From Sphaerisporangium album (GTDB lineage Bacteria > Actinomycetota > Actinomycetes > Streptosporangiales > Streptosporangiaceae), in contig NZ_QOIL01000005.1 in assembly GCF_003323745.1 (NCBI RefSeq), positions 310,001 through 374,000 of the forward strand: a stretch of 64,000 nt of DNA. Reading direction: 5' to 3'. The position numbers were made by a program, and so were the translations under genes. How positions within the stretch are numbered: position 1 is the stretch's first letter; every line of letters starts with the position of its first letter. This document shows positions 28,744 through 36,529 of the stretch, piece by piece. The notes under the pieces are model-generated. The model saw only the letters and a program-made list of their open reading frames with translations. It made no database searches and was not told the origin of the DNA.

Positions 28744-29298
28744 TCACGGCGGGAGGTTCACGCTGGGGGCCGCCAGCCGGTGGTACTCCTTGCAGGTGTG
28801 CTCCCCGAGCGCCATCGGCCCCTTGGGGGTCGTCTGGGTGATCTTCACGGCCCAGATCTCCTCGCGCAGCCGCGCTGTGCAGGTGATCTGGGCCAGCGCC
28901 GTCCTGCCGAGCCGTCCCGGCCCGTTGACGATCACGTGCAGGCGCAGGCCCACGGGGTTCTCCGGGTCGTTGCGCACGCCGCTGTCCACCCCGTACCGGC
29001 CGACGACGCTCTGCTCCAGCCGGAAACCCCGCAGCGCCGTCCCCAGGCCGTCCCCCGGCCGCCTGCCCACCTCGAACAGGGCCGTGATCAGGTCCTCGAC
29101 GGCCGACGACGTGGTGGTCACGTTCTTCGGCGCGAGGCGTCCGTCCCGCAGCAGGTAGATCGTGGCCGCCGCGCCCCGGGCGCTGATCACCGGGGCGGGT
29201 CCGGCGTCGTCCACCCGCGTCGGGTCCACTCCGCAGGCCGCCGCCCCGGCCAGGGTCAGCGCCGCCACGGCGCACGTCACGACTCCGCGGGCGCTCAT
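28744..29298 (-). CDS. GerMN-domain lipoprotein of a two-component operon
   Basis: 184 residues. Lipoprotein signal MSARGVVTCAVAALTLAGAA with acylated Cys22. The rest is one GerMN-like beta domain (AATIYLLRDGRLAPKN to the end, with VEDLITALFEVGR). Its ATG overlaps the stop of the sensor kinase gene (ATGA), so it is translated with the kinase. GerMN lipoproteins occur next to sensor kinases in actinobacteria (LpqB with MtrAB; CseA with CseBC is a different but analogous lipoprotein) and modulate the kinase at the outer membrane face. LpqB itself is much longer, so this is a distinct, minimal form. Confidence 0.85.
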   Translation of the reverse strand: MSARGVVTCAVAALTLAGAAACGVDPTRVDDAGPAPVISARGAAATIYLLRDGRLAPKNVTTTSSAVEDLITALFEVGRRPGDGLGTALRGFRLEQSVVGRYGVDSGVRNDPENPVGLRLHVIVNGPGRLGRTALAQITCTARLREEIWAVKITQTTPKGPMALGEHTCKEYHRLAAPSVNLPP

Positions 29299-30734
29299 GG
29301 GTGGGGGATCCAGACGGTGAAGCGGGTCCCGGGGTCGCACAGCTCCACCCGGATCGTGCCGCCGTGCAGCTCGGCGTTGGCCTTGGCGATCGACAGGCCG
29401 AGCCCGCTGCCGTCACTGCGCGCCCGGCCCGCGCCCACCTTGTAGAAGCGCTCGAAGACGTGGGGGAGCGCCTCGCGCGGGATGCCCTGGCCCCGGTCGC
29501 GCACCCGGACCTCCAGCCCGCTGCGCAGGGCGCGCGCGGTGACGCCGACCGGCGGCGCGCCGTGGCTCAGGGCGTTGCCGACCAGGTTGGCAACGATCAC
29601 GTCGAAGCGGCGCGGGTCCAGGGAGAACGAGAGCCCGCGCGCGACCTCCAGCCGCACCCGGCCGGTCCAGCCGCGGATCTCCAGGCAGTCGGCCAGCGCC
29701 ACGCCCACGTCCACGTTCTCCCTGATCAGCACGGCCGTGCCCGAGTCGAGCCTGCTCGCCTCGATGAGGTGCTCGACGAGGATCCGCAGCCGGTTGATCT
29801 CGCGCACCACGATGTCCACGGCCTTGCCGGCGTCCGGGGGCAGGCGCTGCGCCTCCTCGGTGAGCATGTCGGTCACGGCCGTCATCGCGGTGAGCGGCGT
29901 GCGCAGCTCGTGCGAGACGTCGGCCACGAAGCGCCGCGACATCGCCTCCAGCGCGCGCAGCTCCGAGACCGTCTGCTCCAGCGCGGAGGCCGTGTCGTTG
30001 AACGTCGCGGTCAGCCCGGCCAGCTCGTCGCGGCCGTGGACGGGCAGGCGCGTGTCCAGGCGTCCGGCGCCGAGGGCCCGCGCGGCGTCGCCGAGCCTGC
30101 GCACGGGCAGCAGGACGCTGCGCGCCGACACCAGCGCGACGGTCAGCGCGATGGCCAGGGTGATGCCCGACGACTGGGCGAGCGCGGTGCGCAGCCGCGC
30201 GAGGACGCCGTCCTCCTCCTTGAGCGAGACGAAGACGAACACGGTCATCCCCGTCGGCCGCACCGCGCCCGTCTTGGTCAGCCGGTGGACCTGCGTGCCG
30301 ATCAGCAGCCACGGCTCGTCGCGGATCAGCAGCCGCTGGTGGACCAGGCGGGAGGCGGCCTTCAGGCGCAGCTCGCCCGGCACGTCGTCCAGGCCGAGTG
30401 TGGTGCCGCTGCTGAGCCGCTCGCGGTCGCCGTACCTGAGGATCACCTGCCGGTCCGGGCCGTCCAGCGACTCGGCCAGCGCGTCCAGGTCGTTCTCCGA
30501 CACCGCCGAGTCGGCCGGCCACAGCAGGTCGCTGGTGCCGATGGGGATCGCGATGCGCTGCAGAACGTCCCGCACGTCCGAGATGGCGCCGTTCTCGGCA
30601 CGTTCCAGGAGCGCGCGGCGGACGAGCTGGTACCCGATGCCCGCGACCAGCGCCGAGGCGGTCACCGCCACCAGGATGAAGGTGATGACCAGCCGCGCGC
30701 GCAGTCCCGTGCGGTGGCGGCGGCCGACGTTCAC
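29295..30734 (-). CDS. Membrane sensor histidine kinase
   Basis: 479 residues. Short basic N-terminus, first membrane segment (about residues 14-36), an extracytoplasmic sensor of about 130 residues, second membrane segment around 190-206, HAMP (VLLPVRRLGDAARALG), HisKA with phosphorylated His275 (FVADVSHELRTPL), then HATPase with N, G1 and G2 boxes (VANLVGNALSHG, DRGQGIP, SDGSGLGLSIAK). GTG start overlaps the response regulator stop by 4 bp, and the GerMN lipoprotein overlaps its end. The layout resembles CseC/AfsQ2-type envelope-stress kinases; the signal is unknown. Confidence 0.94.
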   Translation of the reverse strand: MNVGRRHRTGLRARLVITFILVAVTASALVAGIGYQLVRRALLERAENGAISDVRDVLQRIAIPIGTSDLLWPADSAVSENDLDALAESLDGPDRQVILRYGDRERLSSGTTLGLDDVPGELRLKAASRLVHQRLLIRDEPWLLIGTQVHRLTKTGAVRPTGMTVFVFVSLKEEDGVLARLRTALAQSSGITLAIALTVALVSARSVLLPVRRLGDAARALGAGRLDTRLPVHGRDELAGLTATFNDTASALEQTVSELRALEAMSRRFVADVSHELRTPLTAMTAVTDMLTEEAQRLPPDAGKAVDIVVREINRLRILVEHLIEASRLDSGTAVLIRENVDVGVALADCLEIRGWTGRVRLEVARGLSFSLDPRRFDVIVANLVGNALSHGAPPVGVTARALRSGLEVRVRDRGQGIPREALPHVFERFYKVGAGRARSDGSGLGLSIAKANAELHGGTIRVELCDPGTRFTVWIPHP

Positions 30735-31411
30735 GGCGGGCTGAAGCGGTACCCGAACCCGCGGACGGTGTGGATGTACACCGGCTCGGCCGGGACGGGC
30801 TCGATCTTGGCCCGGATGCGCTGGACGCAGGCGTCCACGAGCCGCGAGTCGGCCACGTGGTTGTGGTCCCAGACCGCGCGCAGGAGGTACCGGCGGTTGA
30901 GCACCTGGCCCGGGTGCCGGACCAGTTCGAGCAGCAGCCGCAGCTCGGTCGGCGTGAGGTGCACCTCGCGGCCGGACAGGGTGACCTTCAGCGCGCCGCG
31001 GTCGACGACCAGGTCGCCGAAGCTGATGCGGTCGGCGGAGGCGGACTCGAGGCGGCGCAGGACGGCGCGGATGCGGGCGTCCAGCACGCGGGGCTCCACC
31101 GGCTTGACCACGTAGTCGTCCGCGCCCGCCTCCAGGCCGACCACCATGTCCAGGTCGTCGCCGCGGGCGGTGAGCAGGATGATGGGCAGCGAGTCGAGCC
31201 TGCGGATGCGGCGGCAGACCTCCACGCCGTCGATGCCCGGCAGCATGACGTCCAGGATGACGATCTCGGGGCGGCGGGCGCGCACGTGGTCCAGAGCCTC
31301 TTCCCCGGTCGCGTAGGCCGTGACGGAGTGACCCTGCCGCGTGAGGGCCAGCTCCAGGCCCGTGCGGACGGAGGGGTCGTCTTCAACGAGGAGGATGCCG
31401 GCCACCCGCAC
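30731..31411 (-). CDS. OmpR/PhoB-type response regulator
   Basis: 226 residues. Receiver domain with acidic pocket (Glu10, Asp11, Asp12), phosphoacceptor Asp54 (IVILDVMLPGIDG), Thr in LLTARG and Lys in YVVKPVEP. The C-terminal winged helix ends with VYIHTVRGFGYRF. GTG start at 31411; a GTG two codons later is also possible. It is the first gene of a three-gene operon (regulator, kinase, GerMN lipoprotein) with 4-bp overlaps. The gene upstream on the other strand is a cell-wall lytic enzyme, which suggests envelope control but is only positional evidence. Confidence 0.95.
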   Translation of the reverse strand: MRVAGILLVEDDPSVRTGLELALTRQGHSVTAYATGEEALDHVRARRPEIVILDVMLPGIDGVEVCRRIRRLDSLPIILLTARGDDLDMVVGLEAGADDYVVKPVEPRVLDARIRAVLRRLESASADRISFGDLVVDRGALKVTLSGREVHLTPTELRLLLELVRHPGQVLNRRYLLRAVWDHNHVADSRLVDACVQRIRAKIEPVPAEPVYIHTVRGFGYRFSPP

Positions 31412-31688
31412 ATTATTGCCGAAAGTCCGTTATCCCCTTCTCTGTCACGGAACTGTGACGCGGTGCCGACGCGACCCCGACACCGGTCCTGCACGCTGAG
31501 CCCCGAGCGCCCCGTCGTTGCGCCGCCCTCCGGTGCGGGGATCCGGAGGGCGGGCGACGGGGTCGTGTGAGGTAAGTCACATTATTCGCGAAAGCGCACG
31601 TTACCGGCCGGTCAGGTCATGTAACGGTCAAATAACTTCCACGTTCCGGTTGCGAAGTACCCCCCAGGTCACGGCAAGCTCATAGGCC

Positions 31689-32423
31689 GTGAGCTCAGGC
31701 CAGCAGTTGCGCGACAAACGAGGCGGGCGGGACGACGACGTCCGTCCTCCCCGCGGCCGCGCCCGCCCGAAGTCGGCGCGCGGGTCCTGGATTACCCCCA
31801 AGCGCGTCGCGGGCATCGGGCTGACCCTCGCGGTCGTCGCGGCGCTCGGCGTCTTCACGGTCAAGACCATGAAGGAGAACGAGGCGGCCGCCACCGACCC
31901 GCTCTCGCTCGACGACCTCACGCGCATGGTCAACGACCCCTTCGCGCCCGACGCCAAGACCGACGCCCTCAAGGCCTCCGCCGCGCAGGCCCAGCGGGCG
32001 CGGGCCATCAAGGACGCCCGCGAGCAGGACGGTCCCGACTGGGACTCGGTGAAGATCGTCAAGGAGGCCCCCGGAGGCGGCGGCTTCACCCCGCAGGCGT
32101 TCCCGCCCGGCTCCAAGCCCGACCCCGGCAGCAACAAGGCCATCGGCCAGAAGATGGCCGCCGCCAAGGGCTGGTCGGGCGAGTGGGGCTGCCTGGAGAA
32201 GCTCTGGGACAAAGAGAGCCACTGGAACGAGCGCGCCATGAACCGCAGCAGCGGCGCGTACGGCATCCCGCAGGCCCTTCCGGGCAGCAAGATGGCGAGC
32301 GCCGGTGGCGACTGGCAGGTCAACCCGGTCACGCAGATCGCGTGGGGGCTCGGGTACATCGCGGCCCGCTACAAGTCGCCCTGCGGCGCCTGGGCGCACT
32401 CGCAGTCCACCGGCTGGTACTGA
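31689..32423 (+). CDS. Membrane-anchored lytic transglycosylase-like (SLT/lysozyme fold) protein
   Basis: 244 residues. A basic cytoplasmic tail is followed by one membrane segment (about residues 39-57), a helical linker, and a C-terminal lysozyme-like domain of about 85 residues. There Glu176 (LEKLWDKESHWNERAMN) is the expected catalytic acid and SSGAYGIPQALPGSKM the substrate-groove motif. Cys168 and Cys232 can pair. Such actinobacterial proteins cut or remodel glycan strands outside the membrane. GTG start. It is divergent from the response regulator, 277 bp away, and closed by a perfect 13-bp hairpin. Confidence 0.88.
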   Translation: MSSGQQLRDKRGGRDDDVRPPRGRARPKSARGSWITPKRVAGIGLTLAVVAALGVFTVKTMKENEAAATDPLSLDDLTRMVNDPFAPDAKTDALKASAAQAQRARAIKDAREQDGPDWDSVKIVKEAPGGGGFTPQAFPPGSKPDPGSNKAIGQKMAAAKGWSGEWGCLEKLWDKESHWNERAMNRSSGAYGIPQALPGSKMASAGGDWQVNPVTQIAWGLGYIAARYKSPCGAWAHSQSTGWY

Positions 32424-32469
32424 CACCCTCCGGGGTGAGGCCGGCGGGGCCGTCCGCCGCTCCGCTCCG

Positions 32470-32500
32470 CCGGTCGGATCAGGGGCGCTGATCCGACCGG
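32470..32500 (+). terminator. Hairpin after the lytic transglycosylase gene
   Basis: Perfect 13-bp stem CCGGTCGGATCAG / CTGATCCGACCGG with loop GGGCG. It is followed by short TGATC-ACCG direct repeats up to about 32585. Confidence 0.8.
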
Positions 32501-32712
32501 TCCGATCGGCGCTTCTGATCGACCGCGTCTCATCGACCGCGTCTGATCCACCGGCCCTGATCCACCGGTCCGGTCGGAGGTCCCGATCCGCCGGCGCCCT
32601 CGCCGTGCGATCACCCGGGCGTCCTGATCAGCGCGAAACTCTTGGTCAGAGTTGTTCGAGGTTTCGGCAAGCCGGGCCATCTCCCCTCGGCGCGCGGCGC
32701 ACGCTTGCCCAC

Positions 32713-34710
32713 ATGGGTGTCAAGGTCAGCGTGGTCGTACCGGTATCGGAGCCGGGTCCGGACGACGACGCGTTCGACGCGTGCGTGCGCTCGCTCCTGG
32801 AGCAGACCATGCCGTCGGACGAGTACGAGGTGATCTTCGCGGACGACCGGTCCGGAGACGGCACGCGCGAGCGCCTCGACGCGGTCGCCGCCGTCCGGCC
32901 CAACGTGCGCGTCCTGCACCTGGAACACACCGGGACGCCGGCGCGGGGCCGCAACGTGGGCCTCGCCGTGGCGCGCGGCGAGTACGTCTACCTGCTCGGG
33001 CAGCGCGACCGGCTCGAACGCGTCGCGCTGGAGATGATGTACCGCGCGGCCGTCGAGGCCGACGCCGACATCCTCATCGGCCGCCTCGTCCGCGGGGACA
33101 ACCCGCCGCAGCGGGCCTTCAGCCGCAACCGCGAGCGCGCCGACCTGCTGCGTGACCGGCTGCTCGCGCTGCCCACCGCGCAAAAGCTGTTCCGCCGCGC
33201 CTTCCTGGAGGCGCGCGAGATCCGCTTCCCCGACATCGAGCCCGAGCTCTCGGAGCAGGCGTTCGTCGTCGAGGCGTACCTCACGGCGAAGGTCATCGCG
33301 ATCCTGGCCGACCAGATCTGCTGCCACCTCGGCCCGCCGTCCGAGCGACCGCCCGACCCGGCCGCGTACGCCGCGGGACTGCGGGCGATCCTCGACATCG
33401 TCGACGCGCACAGCGACCCCGGCGACCAGCGCGAGCGGTTGTACGCGCACTGGTTCCGCGCGGGCGTGCTGCGCCTGCTCGGGGGGCGTCACCTGCTGTC
33501 GGCCCGCTCCGACCAGCGCGCGGCGATCTTCGGCGAACTGCGCGCGCTGACCGCCGAGCGGTTCCCCGAAGAGCTGGACCGCCATCTCCCGGTCCATCTC
33601 CGCGCCCGGGCGGTTCTGGTCAGATCCGGCGAACTGGGGCGTCTGGTGGCCCTCAGCGACGCGTCCAGGGGCATCTCCGTCCGTGCCGAGCTGCGCGAGG
33701 TGCGCTGGGACGAGGACGCCCTGATCATGGACCTCGCGGTCGAGCTCCTCGGCCCCGACGGCTCGCCCATCACCTTCAGGGCCGACGGCGACCGCCTGTA
33801 CTGGACGCCGCCCCTGGCCGGGTTCGACCTCCCCGCGCCGCTGGCCGACGTCACCGACGCGGTCGCCCGCGCCCGCATGGAGGTCTACATCCGCGACCAG
33901 GACCACGGGATGATCTTCTTCATTCCCGTCCACGGTGAGGTGTGCCGCGCGCAGGAGGGCGGCCGGGTGCGCGTCTGGGCCGTCGGACGCGCCCGGCTCG
34001 ACGTCGGCACCGCCGCGCTCGGCCGTCCGCTGCGCTCGGGCGAGTGGGAGGTGCACGTCCGCATGCACGGCGGCGCCCAGCAGGCCCGCACCCGCGTCGC
34101 CGGCCGCCGCGGGGCCCAGCTGAGCTGCGTCGGCGTCCTCGCCGGACGGCCGCGCAGGCTGGTCATCCCCTGCTGGTCGGAGCAACGGGAGCTCAGCGTG
34201 TGCGTGGAGCCCCGCTCGTTCGCCGAGTCCATCGTCCTGGTCTCGCCCGGCGCCTCGGTCACCCACCGCGAGGGCAACGTCTTCCTCGTCCTGCCCGTCC
34301 CGTACGTCCCCCCGAGCGGCGGGCCGCCCGCGGAGCTGGTGCTCCGGCAGCTCGCCGGCCGCGGACGGGTCATCACCGTGCCCGCCCTGGTCGAACCGGG
34401 CGTCCCGGGACGCTTCCCCGGCCAGCTCGTCGCCAAGGTACCCGTCCGCCGCCTCCCCGGCGAGGGCCACCTCGGCAACGGCCTGTGGACTCCCCACCTG
34501 CGCGTCGACGGCAGGGAGGCATCCCTGCGCTTCGCCCTGGAAATGACCCGCGGCCGAGCCCGGATCCAGGCGGCCGGCGAACCCGGCACCCTCGCCGTCC
34601 GCCGCTCCCCCCTCGGCAAGCTCCTGTCCCACCTACCCGGCGGCAAATACGCCCTCCGCCTCGCCCAAGCCCTCCAACGCCGCTACCTCCCGTCCCCGCC
34701 CCCGGACTGA
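32713..34710 (+). CDS. Family 2 glycosyltransferase with large C-terminal extension
   Basis: 665 residues. The N-terminal 230 are a GT-A fold: KVSVVVPVSEPG, FADDRSGDGTRERLDAV (first acidic motif), GTPARGRNVGLAVARGEYVY. The following DRLERVALEMM segment replaces the canonical DxD region. From about residue 330 a long region of beta-rich repeats (VRAELREVRWDEDALIMDLA and similar) resembles polymer-binding or TagF/TarS-like C-terminal domains. It probably adds a sugar to a wall polymer; donor and acceptor are unknown. The ATG at 32713 lacks a clear ribosome site. The last 30 residues are basic (LPGGKYALRLAQALQRRY), suiting a membrane-surface location. Confidence 0.85.
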   Translation: MGVKVSVVVPVSEPGPDDDAFDACVRSLLEQTMPSDEYEVIFADDRSGDGTRERLDAVAAVRPNVRVLHLEHTGTPARGRNVGLAVARGEYVYLLGQRDRLERVALEMMYRAAVEADADILIGRLVRGDNPPQRAFSRNRERADLLRDRLLALPTAQKLFRRAFLEAREIRFPDIEPELSEQAFVVEAYLTAKVIAILADQICCHLGPPSERPPDPAAYAAGLRAILDIVDAHSDPGDQRERLYAHWFRAGVLRLLGGRHLLSARSDQRAAIFGELRALTAERFPEELDRHLPVHLRARAVLVRSGELGRLVALSDASRGISVRAELREVRWDEDALIMDLAVELLGPDGSPITFRADGDRLYWTPPLAGFDLPAPLADVTDAVARARMEVYIRDQDHGMIFFIPVHGEVCRAQEGGRVRVWAVGRARLDVGTAALGRPLRSGEWEVHVRMHGGAQQARTRVAGRRGAQLSCVGVLAGRPRRLVIPCWSEQRELSVCVEPRSFAESIVLVSPGASVTHREGNVFLVLPVPYVPPSGGPPAELVLRQLAGRGRVITVPALVEPGVPGRFPGQLVAKVPVRRLPGEGHLGNGLWTPHLRVDGREASLRFALEMTRGRARIQAAGEPGTLAVRRSPLGKLLSHLPGGKYALRLAQALQRRYLPSPPPD

Positions 34711-34721
34711 GTTCACCAGGA

Positions 34722-35534
34722 TCAGGGGCAGGATCGGCCGGTCACGGGACAGATGTCCAGGGTGTATTCGGACGTCGGCAGCGCGTTCCGCAGCGCCTCC
34801 TCGCCAGGTGACCGCTGATTGTTCCGAACACGACGGGCGATGGTGACGATCGTCACCTCGGCGGCTCCGGACATCAGAACGGTCGCGGCGGCGGACTGGG
34901 CGTGACCACCCTGCACCCAGGTGTCCTCGAAGATCACCACATGGTGGCCGGCCACCTGTTGGGTCGGGTGAAGGAGGAAGTGGCCTGCCCGGACCTGACG
35001 TCGTTGCGCTTCGGGAATCCCGCTCACGCCCCGCAACTCAACGCGTTGCCAGTGGCGTGGAAGAACGTCACTGACGGACAGGAGAGGGTGGCGACCTGGT
35101 CGCCCGCTCAGCGAAGGCACGACGGACACGCAGCTCACGGGACGGACCGACACGCGGTCGATGCACGAGGCGTGGACCATCGCGAAGCCGAGAGCTAACA
35201 GAAGAACGCGCTGATAGGAGGGGGTTCGAAGCCTTTGCGGCTCGGGCATCGGATCCTTGTAGCGGTGCATGTCGATATTCGACTGCTCGCCGTACAGCGC
35301 ATAGGTGAGCGGAACGATTCGGCGTGCGATGGGAACGCCGAGCCCGTGGCCGGGCGCCGCTTGCGAACCACGAACATCTTCGTTGCAGCGGTAGCAGAGC
35401 GTGTACTGCCGTGTGATCGGCACTGTGCACATCGCACAAGTGACGTACGGTAGCCGGATCGGGTTACGCATGATGGCACCCAGACGCGTGCGAACGATGT
35501 CGCGCAGGCCCGGGATCGGCTCGGGCGCGCTCAT
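34722..35534 (-). CDS. Zinc-ribbon phosphoribosyltransferase-like (ComF-like) protein paired with DprA
   Basis: 270 residues. N-terminal zinc ribbon Cys33-x2-Cys36 ... Cys47-x2-Cys50 (CAMCTVPITRQYTLCYRC). Residues 139-152 (VPSLSGRPGRHPLL) and 199-216 (VVIFEDTWVQGGHAQS) correspond to the ComF-type PRTase fold and its PRPP-binding loop; the usual two acidic residues are Glu203-Asp204. Two further Cys sit at the extreme C-terminus. Its ATG overlaps the stop of dprA (ATGA), so the two are translationally coupled. G+C is visibly lower than in flanking genes. No housekeeping comF context exists here. The PRTase substrate is unknown; a DNA-handling or defence role with DprA is inferred. Confidence 0.75.
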   Translation of the reverse strand: MSAPEPIPGLRDIVRTRLGAIMRNPIRLPYVTCAMCTVPITRQYTLCYRCNEDVRGSQAAPGHGLGVPIARRIVPLTYALYGEQSNIDMHRYKDPMPEPQRLRTPSYQRVLLLALGFAMVHASCIDRVSVRPVSCVSVVPSLSGRPGRHPLLSVSDVLPRHWQRVELRGVSGIPEAQRRQVRAGHFLLHPTQQVAGHHVVIFEDTWVQGGHAQSAAATVLMSGAAEVTIVTIARRVRNNQRSPGEEALRNALPTSEYTLDICPVTGRSCP

Positions 35535-36463
35535 GGATTAAGGGCGGACAGCAGACGCTCGATCTGGTTGGGGCGATCCACCACGTCATCGACGACGGAC
35601 ATAGCCTGGTCGGCGTCCCCTGCGACGTGGACATCAGGCTGGCGGGCGGCGGTTCTGCCCCACTCCGTTCGGTCGACCACCGATCGCATCAGGATCACGG
35701 GCCGACCGTGCTCGACGGCTTTGCGGGCCTGAATACGAGTCCCGCTCCGCTCGCTCGCCTCGACGATGATGGTCGCCAGCGCGTAACCGGACATGGTGCC
35801 GTTTCGCTGCGGGAAGGTGTACTTGTCCGGCCCTTTGTCGGGCCAGAATTGCGAAAGTACGGCACCGTGCTCGGCGACCTCTCGATGAAGATCACGGTTT
35901 TCGGGGGGATAGCTGTGCCGTATTCCTGTACCGATCACCGCGAGCGTGCGGCCTCCCGCCTCGATGGCGCCTCGGTGTGCCGCGGCATCGACACCGGCCG
36001 CCAGCCCCGACACCACCGTGAGGCCTCGCTCGACCAGGCGTCCGGCGAGGTCGATGGCCAGCCGGCGCCCAGGGTCGGACACCGACCGGGAGCCGACGAC
36101 GGCGATTCCCTGGTCGTCCGCGATCAGCGTGCCGCGAGCGAACAACAGCGGAGGCCGATCGAAGACGTCGCGCAGACGCTGCGGATAGCAGGGGTCGCCC
36201 ATGGTCAGGACTGCGATGCCTTCCCGCTCCCAGGAAGCGATCTCGCTCTCGGCTTCGCGCATCGCGGTCTCGAATGGGCTGTCGAAGAGGCCATCAGGGC
36301 CAAGGGATTCGCGGAGCAATGTCAGCGGCGAGGCTCCTTCGGCGACCCGTTGCACCAGGTCGCGCTGGCCCTTCTCGGTAGGGGTGCGCCGGAGCAGCGC
36401 CACCCATGCGGCGTCGGCCGTCCTGTCCCAGAGCCCCATGCCGCCAGCGTAGTGCCTGCTCAT
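35531..36463 (-). CDS. dprA: Stand-alone DprA/Smf-type SLOG protein
   Basis: 310 residues. After an N-terminal helical part (residues 1-85) comes the DprA Rossmann/SLOG core: YPQRLRDVFDRPPLLFARG, VVGSRSVSDPGRRLA (122-136), VSGLAAGVDAAAHRGAI (151-167), VIGTGIRHSYPPENRDLH (176-193), FPQRNGTMSG (217-226) and ATIIVEASERSGT. The tail is short and lacks the usual C-terminal winged helix. It is not next to the topA/rnhB/xer genes where housekeeping dprA normally lies. ATG at 36463; the ATG at 36439 (MGLWDRT) is an alternative. DprA loads RecA on single-stranded DNA in transformation; SLOG proteins also occur in nucleotide-based conflict systems. Confidence 0.85.
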   Translation of the reverse strand: MSRHYAGGMGLWDRTADAAWVALLRRTPTEKGQRDLVQRVAEGASPLTLLRESLGPDGLFDSPFETAMREAESEIASWEREGIAVLTMGDPCYPQRLRDVFDRPPLLFARGTLIADDQGIAVVGSRSVSDPGRRLAIDLAGRLVERGLTVVSGLAAGVDAAAHRGAIEAGGRTLAVIGTGIRHSYPPENRDLHREVAEHGAVLSQFWPDKGPDKYTFPQRNGTMSGYALATIIVEASERSGTRIQARKAVEHGRPVILMRSVVDRTEWGRTAARQPDVHVAGDADQAMSVVDDVVDRPNQIERLLSALNP

Positions 36464-36501
36464 CACATTGTCACCGATGGTTCTTCGAACTGGTGTGCCA
36501 G

Positions 36502-36529
36502 ATAATATCCTGTGCTCGCGGGCGGTCAG
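36502..36529 (-). promoter_or_regulatory. Candidate promoter of the dprA-PRTase pair
   Basis: On the minus strand CTGACC (36529-36524), 16 bp, TATTAT (36507-36502), about 40 bp before the dprA ATG. The AT-rich -10 stands out strongly in this GC-rich window. The -35 overlaps the stop of fumC. Confidence 0.45.
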
